Positions 7,814 to 16,896 of a DNA stretch of 44,568 bases are shown piece after piece (the stretch's first letter is position 1; each line of letters begins with the position of its first letter). The stretch is from JBDKFK01 sp039798745 (GTDB lineage Bacteria; Patescibacteriota; Microgenomatia; UBA1406; GWC2-37-13), in the NCBI GenBank assembly GCA_039798745.1, contig JBDKFK010000011.1:1-44568 (forward strand), written 5' to 3'. The notes beneath the pieces are model-generated. The model was not told the origin of the DNA. It made no database searches and worked only from the letters and a program-made list of their open reading frames with translations. The position numbers and the translations under genes were made by a program.

Positions 7814-10051
7814 ATGCAACAGGAATATATCGAAATTAAACGCGCGCGAGAAAACAATTTAAAAGAAGTTTCATTGCGTATCCCGAAACGGAAAATCACT
7901 ATCTTTACCGGTGTTTCCGGCTCAGGGAAATCTTCTATCGTGTTTGATACTATCGCGACCGAAGCACAGCGGCAACTGTATGAGAATTTTAGTATGTTTA
8001 TCCGCAACTTTCTTCCCCGGTATAGTCAGCCGGATGCTGATTCGATTGAAAACCTGAGTATGGCAGTTGTTGTTGACCAAAAGCGGTTGGGCGGAGGGTC
8101 ACATTCCACAATGGGCACTATAACCGATATTTATACCGTGCTACGCCTGCTGTTTTCACGTGTTGGTAAACCATTTGTGGGCTATTCCAATGTTTTTTCT
8201 TTCAATGATCCTCAAGGCATGTGTCCAGAGTGCAACGGACTTGGGCGGAAAACCAGTATTCGTACTGACGATTTAGTAGACATGAATAAATCTCTCAATG
8301 AAGGAGCGATTCAGTCTCCGTTGCTGATCAGCTGGGAAAAAGACATGTACAAAAGCTCCGGTTTCTTTGACAATAACAAAAAACTGTCGCAGTTTACTAA
8401 GGAAGAAATGGATCTTCTCCTGTACGGAAAGGATCTTAAATTTAAGCTCAAAATCGGCATGGGAACGATGAATGCAACCTATCTGGGGATTATTGAAAAG
8501 CTTAATAGGTCATATATTAAAAGAGATATAAAAACATTATCTGAGCGGAAACAAAAAGCGTTGGCTCCTTACCTAACATTCGGTCCGTGCATTGCCTGCA
8601 AGGGAACACGACTGTCTCCCAAAATACTTGCATGCACAATAAACGGACAGAATATTGCCGAGCTTTCCGCGATGGAAGTGAGTAGATTGATTGAAGTAAT
8701 TAAAGAGATAAAAGAACCTATCGCTAAGCCCATGGTTAATACACTGACTGAGCGGTTGCAACACCTCATTGATATTGGTCTGGAGTATCTTAGCCTAAAC
8801 CGTGAGACAGATACGTTATCAGGTGGAGAATCACAGCGTATCAAAATGGTCAAACATCTCAGCAGTAGTTTGGTTGATGTAATGTATATTTTTGATGAAC
8901 CAAGTATTGGGCTCCATCCACGTGATGTTCACCGACTCAATGAATTGATGCAAAAACTGCGCGATAAAGGGAACACGGTTATTATAGTCGAACATGACCC
9001 GGATGTTATAAAAGTCGCAGACTATGTAATAGATGTGGGACCAAGAGCGGGTATTCACGGCGGCACTATTGTGTACGAAGGAAGCTTTGAAAATCTTCTT
9101 AAAGCCGATACCTTGACCGGCAAATATATGAAGCAGTCAATGCCGGTTAAAGATCAGTTTCGTCTGGCCAAAGGTGCGCTTTCTATAGTAAACGCGAATG
9201 TTAACAACTTACAGAACATAAGCGTGGATATACCTATTGGTATACTTACTGCTATTACAGGAGTCGCGGGATCAGGTAAAAGCTCTCTTATCCATCATGC
9301 ATTTTTCAAACAGCATCCTGAAGCTGTACTTATAGACCAGTCTCCGGTAGGAGCAAATTCACGATCCAATCCAGCCACATACACCGGTATTCTGGATGAT
9401 GTCCGCAAAGCGTTCGCGGCGGCCAATAATGTTGATGCGGGACTATTTAGTTTCAACTCGAAAGGTGCCTGTGAAAACTGTCAGGGACAGGGCGTAGTAT
9501 ATACAGACCTAGCATACCTGGATGCTGTTAAAAGTCCATGCGAGATATGCGAAGGTAAACGATTTAAAGATGAGGTGCTGGCATATAAGCTTAACGGTAA
9601 ATCTATTGCCGATGTCCTGAGTATGAACATACAGCAGGCGATCGAGTTTTTTACTATAAAAGAAATAGTACGGAGGTTACAGGCGTTGAGTGATGTTGGT
9701 CTGGATTATCTGCAGCTTGGTCAGCCGCTTAACACCCTTTCGGGTGGTGAGTGTCAGCGCATTAAGCTTGCCAGTGAACTTCATAAAAAAGGGAGTGTGT
9801 ATATAATGGACGAACCCACTACAGGACTGCATATGTCGGACGTGAGTCATTTACTCGTCATTATGAACCGGTTAGTAGATACAGGCAACACCGTTATCGT
9901 TATAGAGCATCATCTAGATATTATCCGGAATGCGGACTGGGTTATTGATATGGGCCCTGAGGGTGGAAGTAAAGGCGGCAAAATTTTGTTTGAAGGAACT
10001 CCCCAAGATCTGAAACATGCAAAAGTATCTCTTACGGCTGGATATATATAG
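7814..10051 (+). CDS. short UvrA-family ATPase (class II UvrA-like)
   Basis: 745 residues against about 940 for canonical UvrA. Both ABC halves are intact: Walker A GVSGSGKSS (about 33-41) and GVAGSGKSS (about 483), signatures LSGGESQRIKM (about 335) and LSGGECQRIKL (about 642), and Walker B FDEPSIGLH and MDEPTTGLH. Zinc-binding CxxC pairs remain (CPECNGLG, CIACKG, CENCQGQG, CEICEG). The shortening falls in the first half, where normal UvrA has the UvrB-binding and insertion domains, as in UvrA2/drug-resistance paralogues. A role in DNA damage or drug tolerance independent of UvrB is inference. The short 5' region shows no clear ribosome site. Confidence 0.85.
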   Translation: MQQEYIEIKRARENNLKEVSLRIPKRKITIFTGVSGSGKSSIVFDTIATEAQRQLYENFSMFIRNFLPRYSQPDADSIENLSMAVVVDQKRLGGGSHSTMGTITDIYTVLRLLFSRVGKPFVGYSNVFSFNDPQGMCPECNGLGRKTSIRTDDLVDMNKSLNEGAIQSPLLISWEKDMYKSSGFFDNNKKLSQFTKEEMDLLLYGKDLKFKLKIGMGTMNATYLGIIEKLNRSYIKRDIKTLSERKQKALAPYLTFGPCIACKGTRLSPKILACTINGQNIAELSAMEVSRLIEVIKEIKEPIAKPMVNTLTERLQHLIDIGLEYLSLNRETDTLSGGESQRIKMVKHLSSSLVDVMYIFDEPSIGLHPRDVHRLNELMQKLRDKGNTVIIVEHDPDVIKVADYVIDVGPRAGIHGGTIVYEGSFENLLKADTLTGKYMKQSMPVKDQFRLAKGALSIVNANVNNLQNISVDIPIGILTAITGVAGSGKSSLIHHAFFKQHPEAVLIDQSPVGANSRSNPATYTGILDDVRKAFAAANNVDAGLFSFNSKGACENCQGQGVVYTDLAYLDAVKSPCEICEGKRFKDEVLAYKLNGKSIADVLSMNIQQAIEFFTIKEIVRRLQALSDVGLDYLQLGQPLNTLSGGECQRIKLASELHKKGSVYIMDEPTTGLHMSDVSHLLVIMNRLVDTGNTVIVIEHHLDIIRNADWVIDMGPEGGSKGGKILFEGTPQDLKHAKVSLTAGYI

Positions 10052-10068
10052 CTATAAAAAGTAAGAAA

Positions 10069-10098
10069 GCAGGCTTTCGAGTAATCTCAAAAGCCTGC
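10069..10098 (-). terminator. terminator of the minus-strand cassette at 10147
   Basis: GCAGGCTTTTGAG-ATTA-CTCGAAAGCCTGC (minus strand) is a 13-bp stem with one G-U pair, followed by TTTCTTACTTTTT. It lies between the converging UvrA-like gene and the small cassette gene and may serve both, but the U-tract fits the minus strand. Confidence 0.75.
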
Positions 10099-10146
10099 CT
10101 TAGCGAACAAGGTTGCATAACCTCGACCGCCTTTGCTATAGACGGT

Positions 10147-10356
10147 TTATCGTTGTGCGTCCTTCGTACTGTCCCCACAAGAACGGGTTGAATTCATGGA
10201 AGCCAGGATGTACTCCCGTTCAGTATGGATCTCATTGAGACGTTCGGTTATTATCAGCGCCTGCAGGACACCTGCGCCAAGCATGTATCCTTCGCGGATA
10301 ATATTTTCCTCCAGTTCTAATTCCCACAAACGTTTGTCTGGACAGAACTGGTTCAT
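10147..10356 (-). CDS. hypothetical 69-residue helical protein
   Basis: Not recognised. The sequence from WELELEENIIREGYMLGAG through LQALIITERLNEIHTEREY looks like two amphipathic helices; two Cys residues lie at the ends. A clear AGGAGG sits seven bases before the ATG. The gene has its own promoter (TATACT at 10552-10547), a leader of about 185 bases, and its own terminator, so it is a single-gene cassette on the minus strand. Confidence 0.6.
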   Translation of the reverse strand: MNQFCPDKRLWELELEENIIREGYMLGAGVLQALIITERLNEIHTEREYILASMNSTRSCGDSTKDAQR

Positions 10357-10552
10357 ATGAGCCTCCTGTACCTTCAGTAATTAATCCCCGGGGACCGCGC
10401 ATGCTCAAACTGCTGATATCCTTCTACATAGAGGAGAAGTAGCAGTACCAAGCTTTAAGGTACGCCGCTTGTTCTATGCAGCGGTTATATCTGTATTAAC
10501 AGTTGTGGTTCCGCATGCGGTATCTTCGTTTTGAAGATGTGCCTATAGTATA
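10357..10552 (-). promoter_or_regulatory. TATACTATAGG promoter and structured leader
   Basis: The minus strand has TATACTATAGG (10552-10542), the same 11 bases as in cassettes A, B and C. A good -35 box is not evident here. The leader contains ATCTTC-AAAAC-GAAGAT, the palindrome CCGCATGCGG, GTACC...GGTAC and a longer CTGCT-A-CTTCT...AGAAG...AGCAG hairpin. The closing stem of the A/B/C module is not found. No gene is seen in this stretch. Confidence 0.5.
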
Positions 10553-10610
10553 TGTATTATTGCCGTAAATAGCAGTGATCAGGCTCACATATGGAGTACA
10601 AAGGTAAGGT

Positions 10611-10925
10611 CTAGAGTTTTATACGTAGCGAGACTGTTAGTGTATCTCCCATCTTTATTCCTTCTTTTTTTCGTACGTCTGCCTTGAGGGGGAGTAAGTA
10701 TTCACCGGATTTGTCAGGAAATAGAGAAGTTTTCCACGTGGTTTCGCCAATCGTTACCTCGACCGGGATAGAACCAAACCCTTTCCGAAGATAGCCGTGG
10801 TTGTCTTTGATCTCTTCGGCTGTTTTTTTATCAATACTTACAAAATGCCAGCCAGCCATGCCGGGATAGAGCCATACATTTGCTTGTATCTCGTATGTTA
10901 TATCCGGGGTAATACGTGTGTTCAC
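10611..10925 (-). CDS. DUF1905 domain protein
   Basis: 104 residues. ITYEIQANVWLYPGMAGWHF, followed by KKGFGSIPVEVTIG-like and TSLFPDKSGEYLLPLKADVR, is the complete DUF1905 beta-barrel. The same domain forms the N-terminal half of the longer protein at 13843-14343. The function is unknown. The start codon overlaps the stop of the upstream glycosyltransferase by one base, so the two are probably one operon. Confidence 0.85.
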   Translation of the reverse strand: MNTRITPDITYEIQANVWLYPGMAGWHFVSIDKKTAEEIKDNHGYLRKGFGSIPVEVTIGETTWKTSLFPDKSGEYLLPLKADVRKKEGIKMGDTLTVSLRIKL

Positions 10926-11974
10926 TATAATATTTTACTTTGCTTAATAAGTTTCAAATAACACTCCAGATACCCTTCGGCCATAGCTTCGGAGGAGAAT
11001 TTTTCCCGTGCTAAATGAGCGCATGCGTCGCTATTTACTTCATATATTTCATCTAGTCGTTCAATAGCTTCATTCATATCTTCAACAATAATTCCCATCG
11101 TATCGTCATAAATCAACTCCGGAAGAGCTCCTCTTCTTGTTGCGATAATAGGTACACCGCAGGCAAGACTATCGAGAGCTGAAAGCCCAAAAGGCTCGTC
11201 CCATTCAACGAGACAAACTGTAGCCAGCGCATCCTGCAACAATAAAACAAGTTGTATATAGGGAAGATTTCCTACAAAGGTAATGAGATTATCGTCGATA
11301 TGAGGTTTTACTTTTGTATCAAAAAATTCCTGGTCGGTTATGATGCCCGCTATTTTTAAGGGGATGGTTGTTTGCTGCGAAAGGTTAATGGCCGAAAGTA
11401 TGCCTTTTTCTTTTACTATTCTGCCGCTGAATACAAAGTATTTTCCTACATTCCTTTTGACGGTATATTTTGTAAAATCCACACCATTGTATACATTGGC
11501 GAGATAGTTGAGGCGCGGCATAAAAGATCGTTCCGCGTACGATATGGATACGAAGTTTTCATTTTTACACTGCTCATAATAACCTGCATTATCTTTCTCA
11601 CTGGCACTGCCATGAAGTGTGGTGATCATCGGGGTAGAAGTTGTATGGGCGAGAAGCACGGGATGAATGTTGAAATGGTTATGGATAATATCATAGTTTT
11701 TTGATTGCTCAAGTGCGTGCTTGATATGTTTTTGAGTTATGTCACCGTGTAACTGTGCGTCAATCTCAGACAAGGGTGTATCAGTAATGTACTCAACTTT
11801 TGCATGAGTCTGTGTCTGTTTTGTCGCAAATATTGTGACATCAACTCCTAACTTGATCAATGATTCTGCAAGGTTATAGACGATAAGCTCCCAAGGGCCG
11901 TAGCCTACGGGCGGAATACTGTGTGTAATAGGAGCTAGGAGCGCAACATTAAGAGTATTTTTTAGGTTGATGAT
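10925..11974 (-). CDS. GT4-family glycosyltransferase with no normal start codon
   Basis: At least 312 residues from TTG 11860; the open frame continues upstream to 11983 and encodes the expected GT-B N-terminus (PITHSIPPVGYGPWEL), which a shorter start would remove. No ATG, GTG or TTG occurs in that extension. The first plausible codon is ATC at 11974, eight bases after TATAAT (11988-11983). The C-terminal GT4 domain has VFSGRIVKEKG, EPFGLSALDSLACGVPII and a donor-binding Glu. It should add a sugar from a nucleotide donor. The extended start is inference from homology and promoter spacing. Confidence 0.75.
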   Translation of the reverse strand: MINLKNTLNVALLAPITHSIPPVGYGPWELIVYNLAESLIKLGVDVTIFATKQTQTHAKVEYITDTPLSEIDAQLHGDITQKHIKHALEQSKNYDIIHNHFNIHPVLLAHTTSTPMITTLHGSASEKDNAGYYEQCKNENFVSISYAERSFMPRLNYLANVYNGVDFTKYTVKRNVGKYFVFSGRIVKEKGILSAINLSQQTTIPLKIAGIITDQEFFDTKVKPHIDDNLITFVGNLPYIQLVLLLQDALATVCLVEWDEPFGLSALDSLACGVPIIATRRGALPELIYDDTMGIIVEDMNEAIERLDEIYEVNSDACAHLAREKFSSEAMAEGYLECYLKLIKQSKIL

Positions 11975-12096
11975 ATGAACTAATTATAAGCTATTTCACT
12001 CTGAGTCACTATAACAATATATTTCACCGCATGACTATCCGTCGTAATCCACTAAATATATACTGACCTGCCTTGGTATAATTTGTTCTACTACCT

Positions 12097-13413
12097 ATGA
12101 CACATGACCATACCTCAACCAGAACGTTTTATCAGCTTCTTGGCAATACTCTTGTTGCCAATATCACCAATATGACTGTCTGGTTTGCCATTATATTTTA
12201 TGTGTATTTGCAGACAAAATCAGTATTCGCGACTTCTATAATGTCAGGAATTTATCTTCTCACAGTCGCCGTTACGGGCTTCTGGTTTGGTAGTCTTGTA
12301 GATCATCACAAAAAGAAACAGATGATGCTTATTTCCAGCTGGAGTTCATTGGTTATTTATATCATAGGCTTTGTTATATACATAACCGCAGCTCCCGGAA
12401 CATTCAAAGATATAACAAACATCACATTCTGGATTTTTGTATCGCTCCTTTTAATGGGTATCATAGCCGGAAACATACGGGGGATAGCACTCCCTACTCT
12501 TGTTACCATTCTTATTCCTGAAGAAAAACGGGATAAAGCGAACGGGCTTGTAGGGACGGTAACAGGGGTAGGCTTTCTTGTTGTATCTGTTATCAGCGGC
12601 TTTCTGGTAGGGCATTCAGGTATGTATTTGGTGCTTCTTCTCGCTATCGTGTTTACCGGTGTTGCGATTATTCATTTATTGACTCAAACGGTTTCTGAAA
12701 AGAAAATAGTTCATATTGAAGGCGAACTAAAGCCGGGGAAGATTGATATAAAAGGAACACTAAAGGTTATTCAGGGTGTTCCTGGATTACTTGCCCTTAT
12801 TTTCTTCGCGACCTTCAATAATTTGTTAGGTGGCGTGTTTATGTCGCTTATGGACGCGTATGGTCTGTCTCTGGTTTCAGTTCAGGTATGGGGACTTCTC
12901 TGGGGATTTCTCAGCTGTGCGTTTATTATAGGGGGTCTGGTTATCGCGAAGTGGGGGTTGGGAAAGAATCCATTGAGAGCGCTTTTCATGGCAAATATAA
13001 CAATCTGGACTATTTGTAGTGTTTTTACCGTGCATTCGTCTATATATCTTCTTGCTGGTGGTATGTTTATTTATCTTTCTGTAGTGCCCTATATCGAAGC
13101 CGCCGAACAAACGATTATTCAAAAAGTAGTGCCTCAGGAACGTCAGGGGAGAGTATTTGGATTTTCACAAAGCGTGGAACAAGCAGCCTCACCGCTTACC
13201 GCATTTTTAATCGGGCCTCTTACTCAGTTTATCTTTATACCGTTCATGACGAACGGTGCGGGAGTAGATCTTATCGGCAGGTGGTTTGGTACAGGCTCAG
13301 ATCGTGGAATAGCCTTAGTGTTTACCGTTACCGGTATCATCGGGTTATGCATGACGATCATTGCTATGCATACAAAGTACTATCGACAGTTGTCAGAGTA
13401 TTACGCGAAGTAA
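12097..13413 (+). CDS. MFS transporter
   Basis: 438 residues with 12 predicted helices. The motif-A-like loop GSLVDHHKKKQMML (about 70) and the VPQERQGRVFGFSQ segment before helices 11-12 place it in the major facilitator superfamily, close to DHA3/MFS_3 exporters. The substrate is unknown. TATAAT (12083-12088 region) precedes the ATG by about 14 bases. Confidence 0.85.
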   Translation: MTHDHTSTRTFYQLLGNTLVANITNMTVWFAIIFYVYLQTKSVFATSIMSGIYLLTVAVTGFWFGSLVDHHKKKQMMLISSWSSLVIYIIGFVIYITAAPGTFKDITNITFWIFVSLLLMGIIAGNIRGIALPTLVTILIPEEKRDKANGLVGTVTGVGFLVVSVISGFLVGHSGMYLVLLLAIVFTGVAIIHLLTQTVSEKKIVHIEGELKPGKIDIKGTLKVIQGVPGLLALIFFATFNNLLGGVFMSLMDAYGLSLVSVQVWGLLWGFLSCAFIIGGLVIAKWGLGKNPLRALFMANITIWTICSVFTVHSSIYLLAGGMFIYLSVVPYIEAAEQTIIQKVVPQERQGRVFGFSQSVEQAASPLTAFLIGPLTQFIFIPFMTNGAGVDLIGRWFGTGSDRGIALVFTVTGIIGLCMTIIAMHTKYYRQLSEYYAK

Positions 13414-13482
13414 AAAGGTGGAGTATAAATTCTTACACATTCCTTTCACAGTCTCATCTGGTGGAGAGGTATAATAGTATAT

Positions 13483-13842
13483 ATGATTAATCTAAATTCA
13501 ATTATGGTTGGCACGATGCAACCAAAGGTGTTAGCAGATTTTTATCAAAAAATTTTTGATAAACCAGCCGATATGTCTGAGGGTGGATGGCATGGGTGGA
13601 AAGTTGGCAATTGTTTTTTCTCTGTCGGAGAACACTCAGAAATGAAAGGGAAAGCGAAAGATCCGGGGAGACTTATGTTTAACCTGGAAACAAAAGAAGT
13701 AAAAGAAGAGTTCGAGAGAATGAAATCGGCAGGTGCCACAGTAGTAAAGGAACCCTACGAAATGCAGGGCGCCTGGATTGCTACGCTTGCTGATCCCGAC
13801 GGTAACTATTTTCAACTCATGACTCCCTGGGAAAGTAAGTAA
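13483..13842 (+). CDS. VOC family protein
   Basis: 119 residues. MVGTMQPKVLADFYQKIF and ATLADPDGNYFQLMTPWE are the two conserved ends of the VOC fold. This is the fourth VOC gene in the window. TATAAT is followed by seven bases and then the ATG, so the mRNA should be leaderless. Its stop codon abuts the stop of the converging DUF1905 gene. Confidence 0.9.
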   Translation: MINLNSIMVGTMQPKVLADFYQKIFDKPADMSEGGWHGWKVGNCFFSVGEHSEMKGKAKDPGRLMFNLETKEVKEEFERMKSAGATVVKEPYEMQGAWIATLADPDGNYFQLMTPWESK

Positions 13843-14343
13843 TCACCGAAACAGTACTCCGGCAGTTTTTCTGCCGGTTAGATACCTCAGGACTTTTTCT
13901 ATATTGCGAGCAATAGCTTCTTCTGATTTGAGAGAATTTATATATCGTTTTATTTCTTTCTGACGATAGGGAGTAAGTGTATCAAAGGCAGTACTGGCTA
14001 TTGGATTGGCTGCAAGTGCCGAGGCAAGTTGTTTGGGCGTGGGAGTTACCCTAGGTTTGCTATCAAACTCAACGGTAACCGTTACTGTATCACCAACATC
14101 TACGTGCGCGGCTTCGCGCATCGGGGTATTAAGGTATAATCTCCAGGCTCCTCGAAACTTAACTACCGTCTGTAGGAATGATTCACCTTGAAGAGTGCCT
14201 TTTACAGAAAATGGTCCGCGCAGTTTGTTTGAAGATTTCTGCAAATATGTAAGTACAGCATCCGGGACGAGCACGTAGGGATTTATGTCTATTATGTATA
14301 CAATTGCTGTAAATTGCATAGGTATTGTGTTATTTATCCGCAC
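13843..14343 (-). CDS. DUF1905-YdeI two-domain protein
   Basis: 166 residues. The N-terminal half (MQFTAIVYIIDINPYVLVP to VTVTVEFD) is DUF1905. The C-terminal half (FDTLTPYRQKEIKRYINSLK ... RNIEKVLRYL) is the YdeI/OmpD-associated helical domain, often annotated as bacteriocin-protection-like. ATG 14343 overlaps the PPC gene; an internal ATG at 14319 is an alternative start. Confidence 0.85.
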   Translation of the reverse strand: MRINNTIPMQFTAIVYIIDINPYVLVPDAVLTYLQKSSNKLRGPFSVKGTLQGESFLQTVVKFRGAWRLYLNTPMREAAHVDVGDTVTVTVEFDSKPRVTPTPKQLASALAANPIASTAFDTLTPYRQKEIKRYINSLKSEEAIARNIEKVLRYLTGRKTAGVLFR

Positions 14344-14761
14344 AGGTCAGTAGATTCAGTCCTGTGGCTTCATCATAGTTTCTGTCGAGTCTGGACGGTA
14401 ATGTTGTGACATGTAGCTCACATGCTCCGGATATCCGAACCTTAAAGAGGTGTCCACCAAAGGTTGAGAGATCGCGCCGACTGAATACTCCGTGGATGTG
14501 CAGCGCAGGATCATTCTTAACATGTCCCAAGTTGCCGGTAAGTGAAATTATCTCTACTTCCTCATGTATAGTGTGGCGCTCAAATGTTTTGGTCGGAAGA
14601 TGATAGTACGCGACTTCAAGTTCATCGGTTGCTCCAAGACCGGTAAACGTGGCACTGCTGATGTTGTTTTTGTGAGCCCACTCCAGAAGTGAAGCAAATA
14701 ATTCTTCGCCACGGGCTAAACTTATAACGTGTGCCGTTTGATGAGAAGTTATTATGTCCAT
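14330..14761 (-). CDS. PPC domain (DUF296) protein
   Basis: 143 residues. The sequence includes ISSATFTGLGATDELEVAYY, LHIHGVFSRRD and GGHLFKV, the core of the PPC/DUF296 fold seen alone in bacteria and beside AT-hooks in plants. The His residues of HIHG and GGH form a putative metal site. Bacterial members are trimeric with unknown function. It overlaps the following DUF1905-YdeI gene by 14 bases, suggesting one operon. Confidence 0.9.
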   Translation of the reverse strand: MDIITSHQTAHVISLARGEELFASLLEWAHKNNISSATFTGLGATDELEVAYYHLPTKTFERHTIHEEVEIISLTGNLGHVKNDPALHIHGVFSRRDLSTFGGHLFKVRISGACELHVTTLPSRLDRNYDEATGLNLLTCADK

Positions 14762-14814
14762 AGTATTTTAGTGTAGCATAGCATACACATACGATGGTGT
14801 GTTAACATTAATAA

Positions 14815-15591
14815 ATGCTTCCGACAGATGTTACGGCTTGGACTCTGCAGATTGTAACTTTCGTATATTTTTCATGCAAAGATTTTGTGCTCGCTCGATT
14901 GTTTAAAGATAAATCACTTAAAGTGCATCCTGTATTTTCCCTTATCATGGCGTTCATAGGTCTATATGTAAATGCCAAACTTCAAGAGTCGTATGTGCAG
15001 TATCTTGATATGTCGTATATCAAAGGATCAATCCAACTACCACCGTTTCCACTGCTATTTATAGCTGCTGATTTTGCAAGTTCGGTGGCACTTATACTCA
15101 TATTGTATGTGCGCGTTGGAGTCTCGTTTTTCAGTATTCCTTTTGCACGGCACTTTGTTAATGTTATGCGCTTTATTTTTATATATGTGGTCTTTACTTC
15201 TATCGTATCGACGCTTTGGGTTCATCAGTTAGAAAAACAGATCAACTGGGACTATACCTGTTTTCGTAATCAATTAGCCATCGACGCCGCAGTGTACTAC
15301 TATCGTAATGGACACATGCCCGAATCTCTGTCTGAGTTTACAACCATAACTACTAATCCTGCCAATAGGTCGCCGTTACAGTTTAGCCGTGGACAGGGTG
15401 TGAACATTACGGTAACCGACAAAGCCGGCAACCAACTGGTAAACGGATATAAAGATTTCATCGGAATTAAAATATATACCGACAACCCCGCAGATTTTTT
15501 TGTGACACGACGCATCACCAACGACACTCTCTGTCATGGCACACTCAAGATACCACCGGAGTATGACATAGAACCTTCCTGGAAGAGGTAA
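14815..15591 (+). CDS. unknown membrane protein
   Basis: 258 residues, not recognised. Three or four hydrophobic segments lie in the first 140 residues, followed by a soluble C-terminal domain of about 110 residues with two Cys. That domain begins with a helix (CFRNQLAIDAAVYYYRNG) resembling the stalk of pilin-like domains. It is divergent from the PPC gene, with no visible ribosome site. Confidence 0.55.
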   Translation: MLPTDVTAWTLQIVTFVYFSCKDFVLARLFKDKSLKVHPVFSLIMAFIGLYVNAKLQESYVQYLDMSYIKGSIQLPPFPLLFIAADFASSVALILILYVRVGVSFFSIPFARHFVNVMRFIFIYVVFTSIVSTLWVHQLEKQINWDYTCFRNQLAIDAAVYYYRNGHMPESLSEFTTITTNPANRSPLQFSRGQGVNITVTDKAGNQLVNGYKDFIGIKIYTDNPADFFVTRRITNDTLCHGTLKIPPEYDIEPSWKR

Positions 15592-15629
15592 TGTGAATAG
15601 GTATGTATTTTGTTGTGTAGAATAATCAT

Positions 15630-16514
15630 ATGCCGCGGAAACAAAGCCATTATTATACGCATCTTAAGAAACGGTGGACGAAACGTCATGATAAACTTCA
15701 GAAAAGCTTGTGGCAGAAGCATGGTGATTCATTAAACTGGCTTCGTCAGTCATCAAAACAACTCGTTGCGGGCTCTCTTGCGAGTATTATACTTTTCACT
15801 AACCCTATTACAGCCGCGACACAAAATCTGGCGCAGCAGTTTGGGCAGAATAATCATGAAGTCTCTCAGCAGAGTCGTACTGTAAATCAGCTTGTTTCCG
15901 ATCTGAAAGTATCATTACCCAATGAAGTTGAGCCGCTAAGCCCTGAACAGGAGCAGGCAATAGGACACACACTAAGCGAATACTTTCATATGCCGGTAGC
16001 GGCTGAACTGGATGGAAAACGTCTGCATAGGAGTTATGGTATTATAGGCGCAGAACAGCACCTTACTCGTTATCCCGGAGATACTATTGAGACTCATTTC
16101 GATACTGCGGAGGAAGCACGTTACATTTCGTCTGGCATGGCACCTGGTCGGGGAGCCTATGGTTATTTTGCCGAATCCCGCGAGTCAATGACCGAACAAG
16201 ACAAACAGCGTGAAAAATATTATATCGCAGTTCAGACATTTCTTGCCCCCGGCTGGAATGAAGACGTCTCAGCATACTATAATTTTTTTAAACTCCGGAA
16301 AATGATGGTGGTCAATCCGGAAAATGGCAGAGCGATTGTTGTTGTTATTGGTGATGCCGGACCTGCCCCGTTTACGGGTAAACATCTGGGTGGATCTCCT
16401 GAGGTAATGGCTCATCTGGAACGCAAGGACGGCGGCGCAAAAGGACCTGTTCTCTATTTCTTTATTAACGATCCCGAAGACAAAGTACCGCTTGGACCGA
16501 TTGAGATACAATAG
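15630..16514 (+). CDS. secreted protein, possible double-psi beta-barrel
   Basis: 294 residues. A basic N-terminus of about 45 residues is followed by a hydrophobic stretch (LVAGSLASIILFTNPITAAT) that could be an export signal or anchor. The C-terminal region (MMVVNPENGRAIVVVIGDAG, then PAPFTGKHLGGSPEVM) resembles the RlpA/3D-type double-psi barrel, a cell-wall domain; this is a tentative match. TAGAAT lies six bases before the ATG, so the mRNA is probably leaderless. The next gene starts five bases after the stop. Confidence 0.6.
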   Translation: MPRKQSHYYTHLKKRWTKRHDKLQKSLWQKHGDSLNWLRQSSKQLVAGSLASIILFTNPITAATQNLAQQFGQNNHEVSQQSRTVNQLVSDLKVSLPNEVEPLSPEQEQAIGHTLSEYFHMPVAAELDGKRLHRSYGIIGAEQHLTRYPGDTIETHFDTAEEARYISSGMAPGRGAYGYFAESRESMTEQDKQREKYYIAVQTFLAPGWNEDVSAYYNFFKLRKMMVVNPENGRAIVVVIGDAGPAPFTGKHLGGSPEVMAHLERKDGGAKGPVLYFFINDPEDKVPLGPIEIQ

Positions 16515-16518
16515 ATAT

Positions 16519-16857
16519 ATGAAAAAACATTTTTATAGTCACATAATCGAAATAGACTCTGTGTTTGTAGCGATGGATCTTCTGGATATGGAAAAACATG
16601 AACGGGAAGAGCTTATTCTTATCGTTGAGTCGAGCGTTCATCATGTGGTAATGGATATAGTTCTCTCGCAGCTTTCGGAACACGATAAAAAAGTATTATT
16701 ATCTCACATGATTGAGGGAAGGCATGATGATATATGGGATTTACTGAATGCAAAAACAGACCATATTGAAACACATATCCGCAAAGGAGTAGACAAACTA
16801 AAGAAAGATTTACATAAGGATATAGCCCGAGCTAAGAGTAAAAAGCATAAAAAGTAA
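16519..16857 (+). CDS. small charged helical protein
   Basis: 112 residues, no family recognised. It is almost wholly helical and His/Lys/Asp-rich (ESSVHHVVMDIVLSQLSEHD) with a lysine-rich tail KSKKHKK, so nucleic acid or membrane-surface binding is possible. It starts five bases after the secreted-protein gene and is probably co-transcribed. A longer start at 16492 would overlap that gene. Confidence 0.6.
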   Translation: MKKHFYSHIIEIDSVFVAMDLLDMEKHEREELILIVESSVHHVVMDIVLSQLSEHDKKVLLSHMIEGRHDDIWDLLNAKTDHIETHIRKGVDKLKKDLHKDIARAKSKKHKK

Positions 16858-16896
16858 ACCGAATAGCTGACTTAGTCAGCTAATGGTTTCTTTTTT
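16856..16896. terminator. bidirectional terminator between converging genes
   Basis: AAACC-GAA-TAGCTGAC-TTA-GTCAGCTA-AT-GGTTT is followed by CTTTTTT on the plus strand. The minus strand continues into ACTTTTT. It covers the stop codon of the CxxC protein. Confidence 0.8.

Noticed and set aside
7279..7839. Plus-strand open frame opposite the 7234-7614 gene.
   Set aside because: It has no ribosome site, runs into the UvrA-like start, and the minus-strand gene has a promoter, ribosome site and plausible end hairpin.
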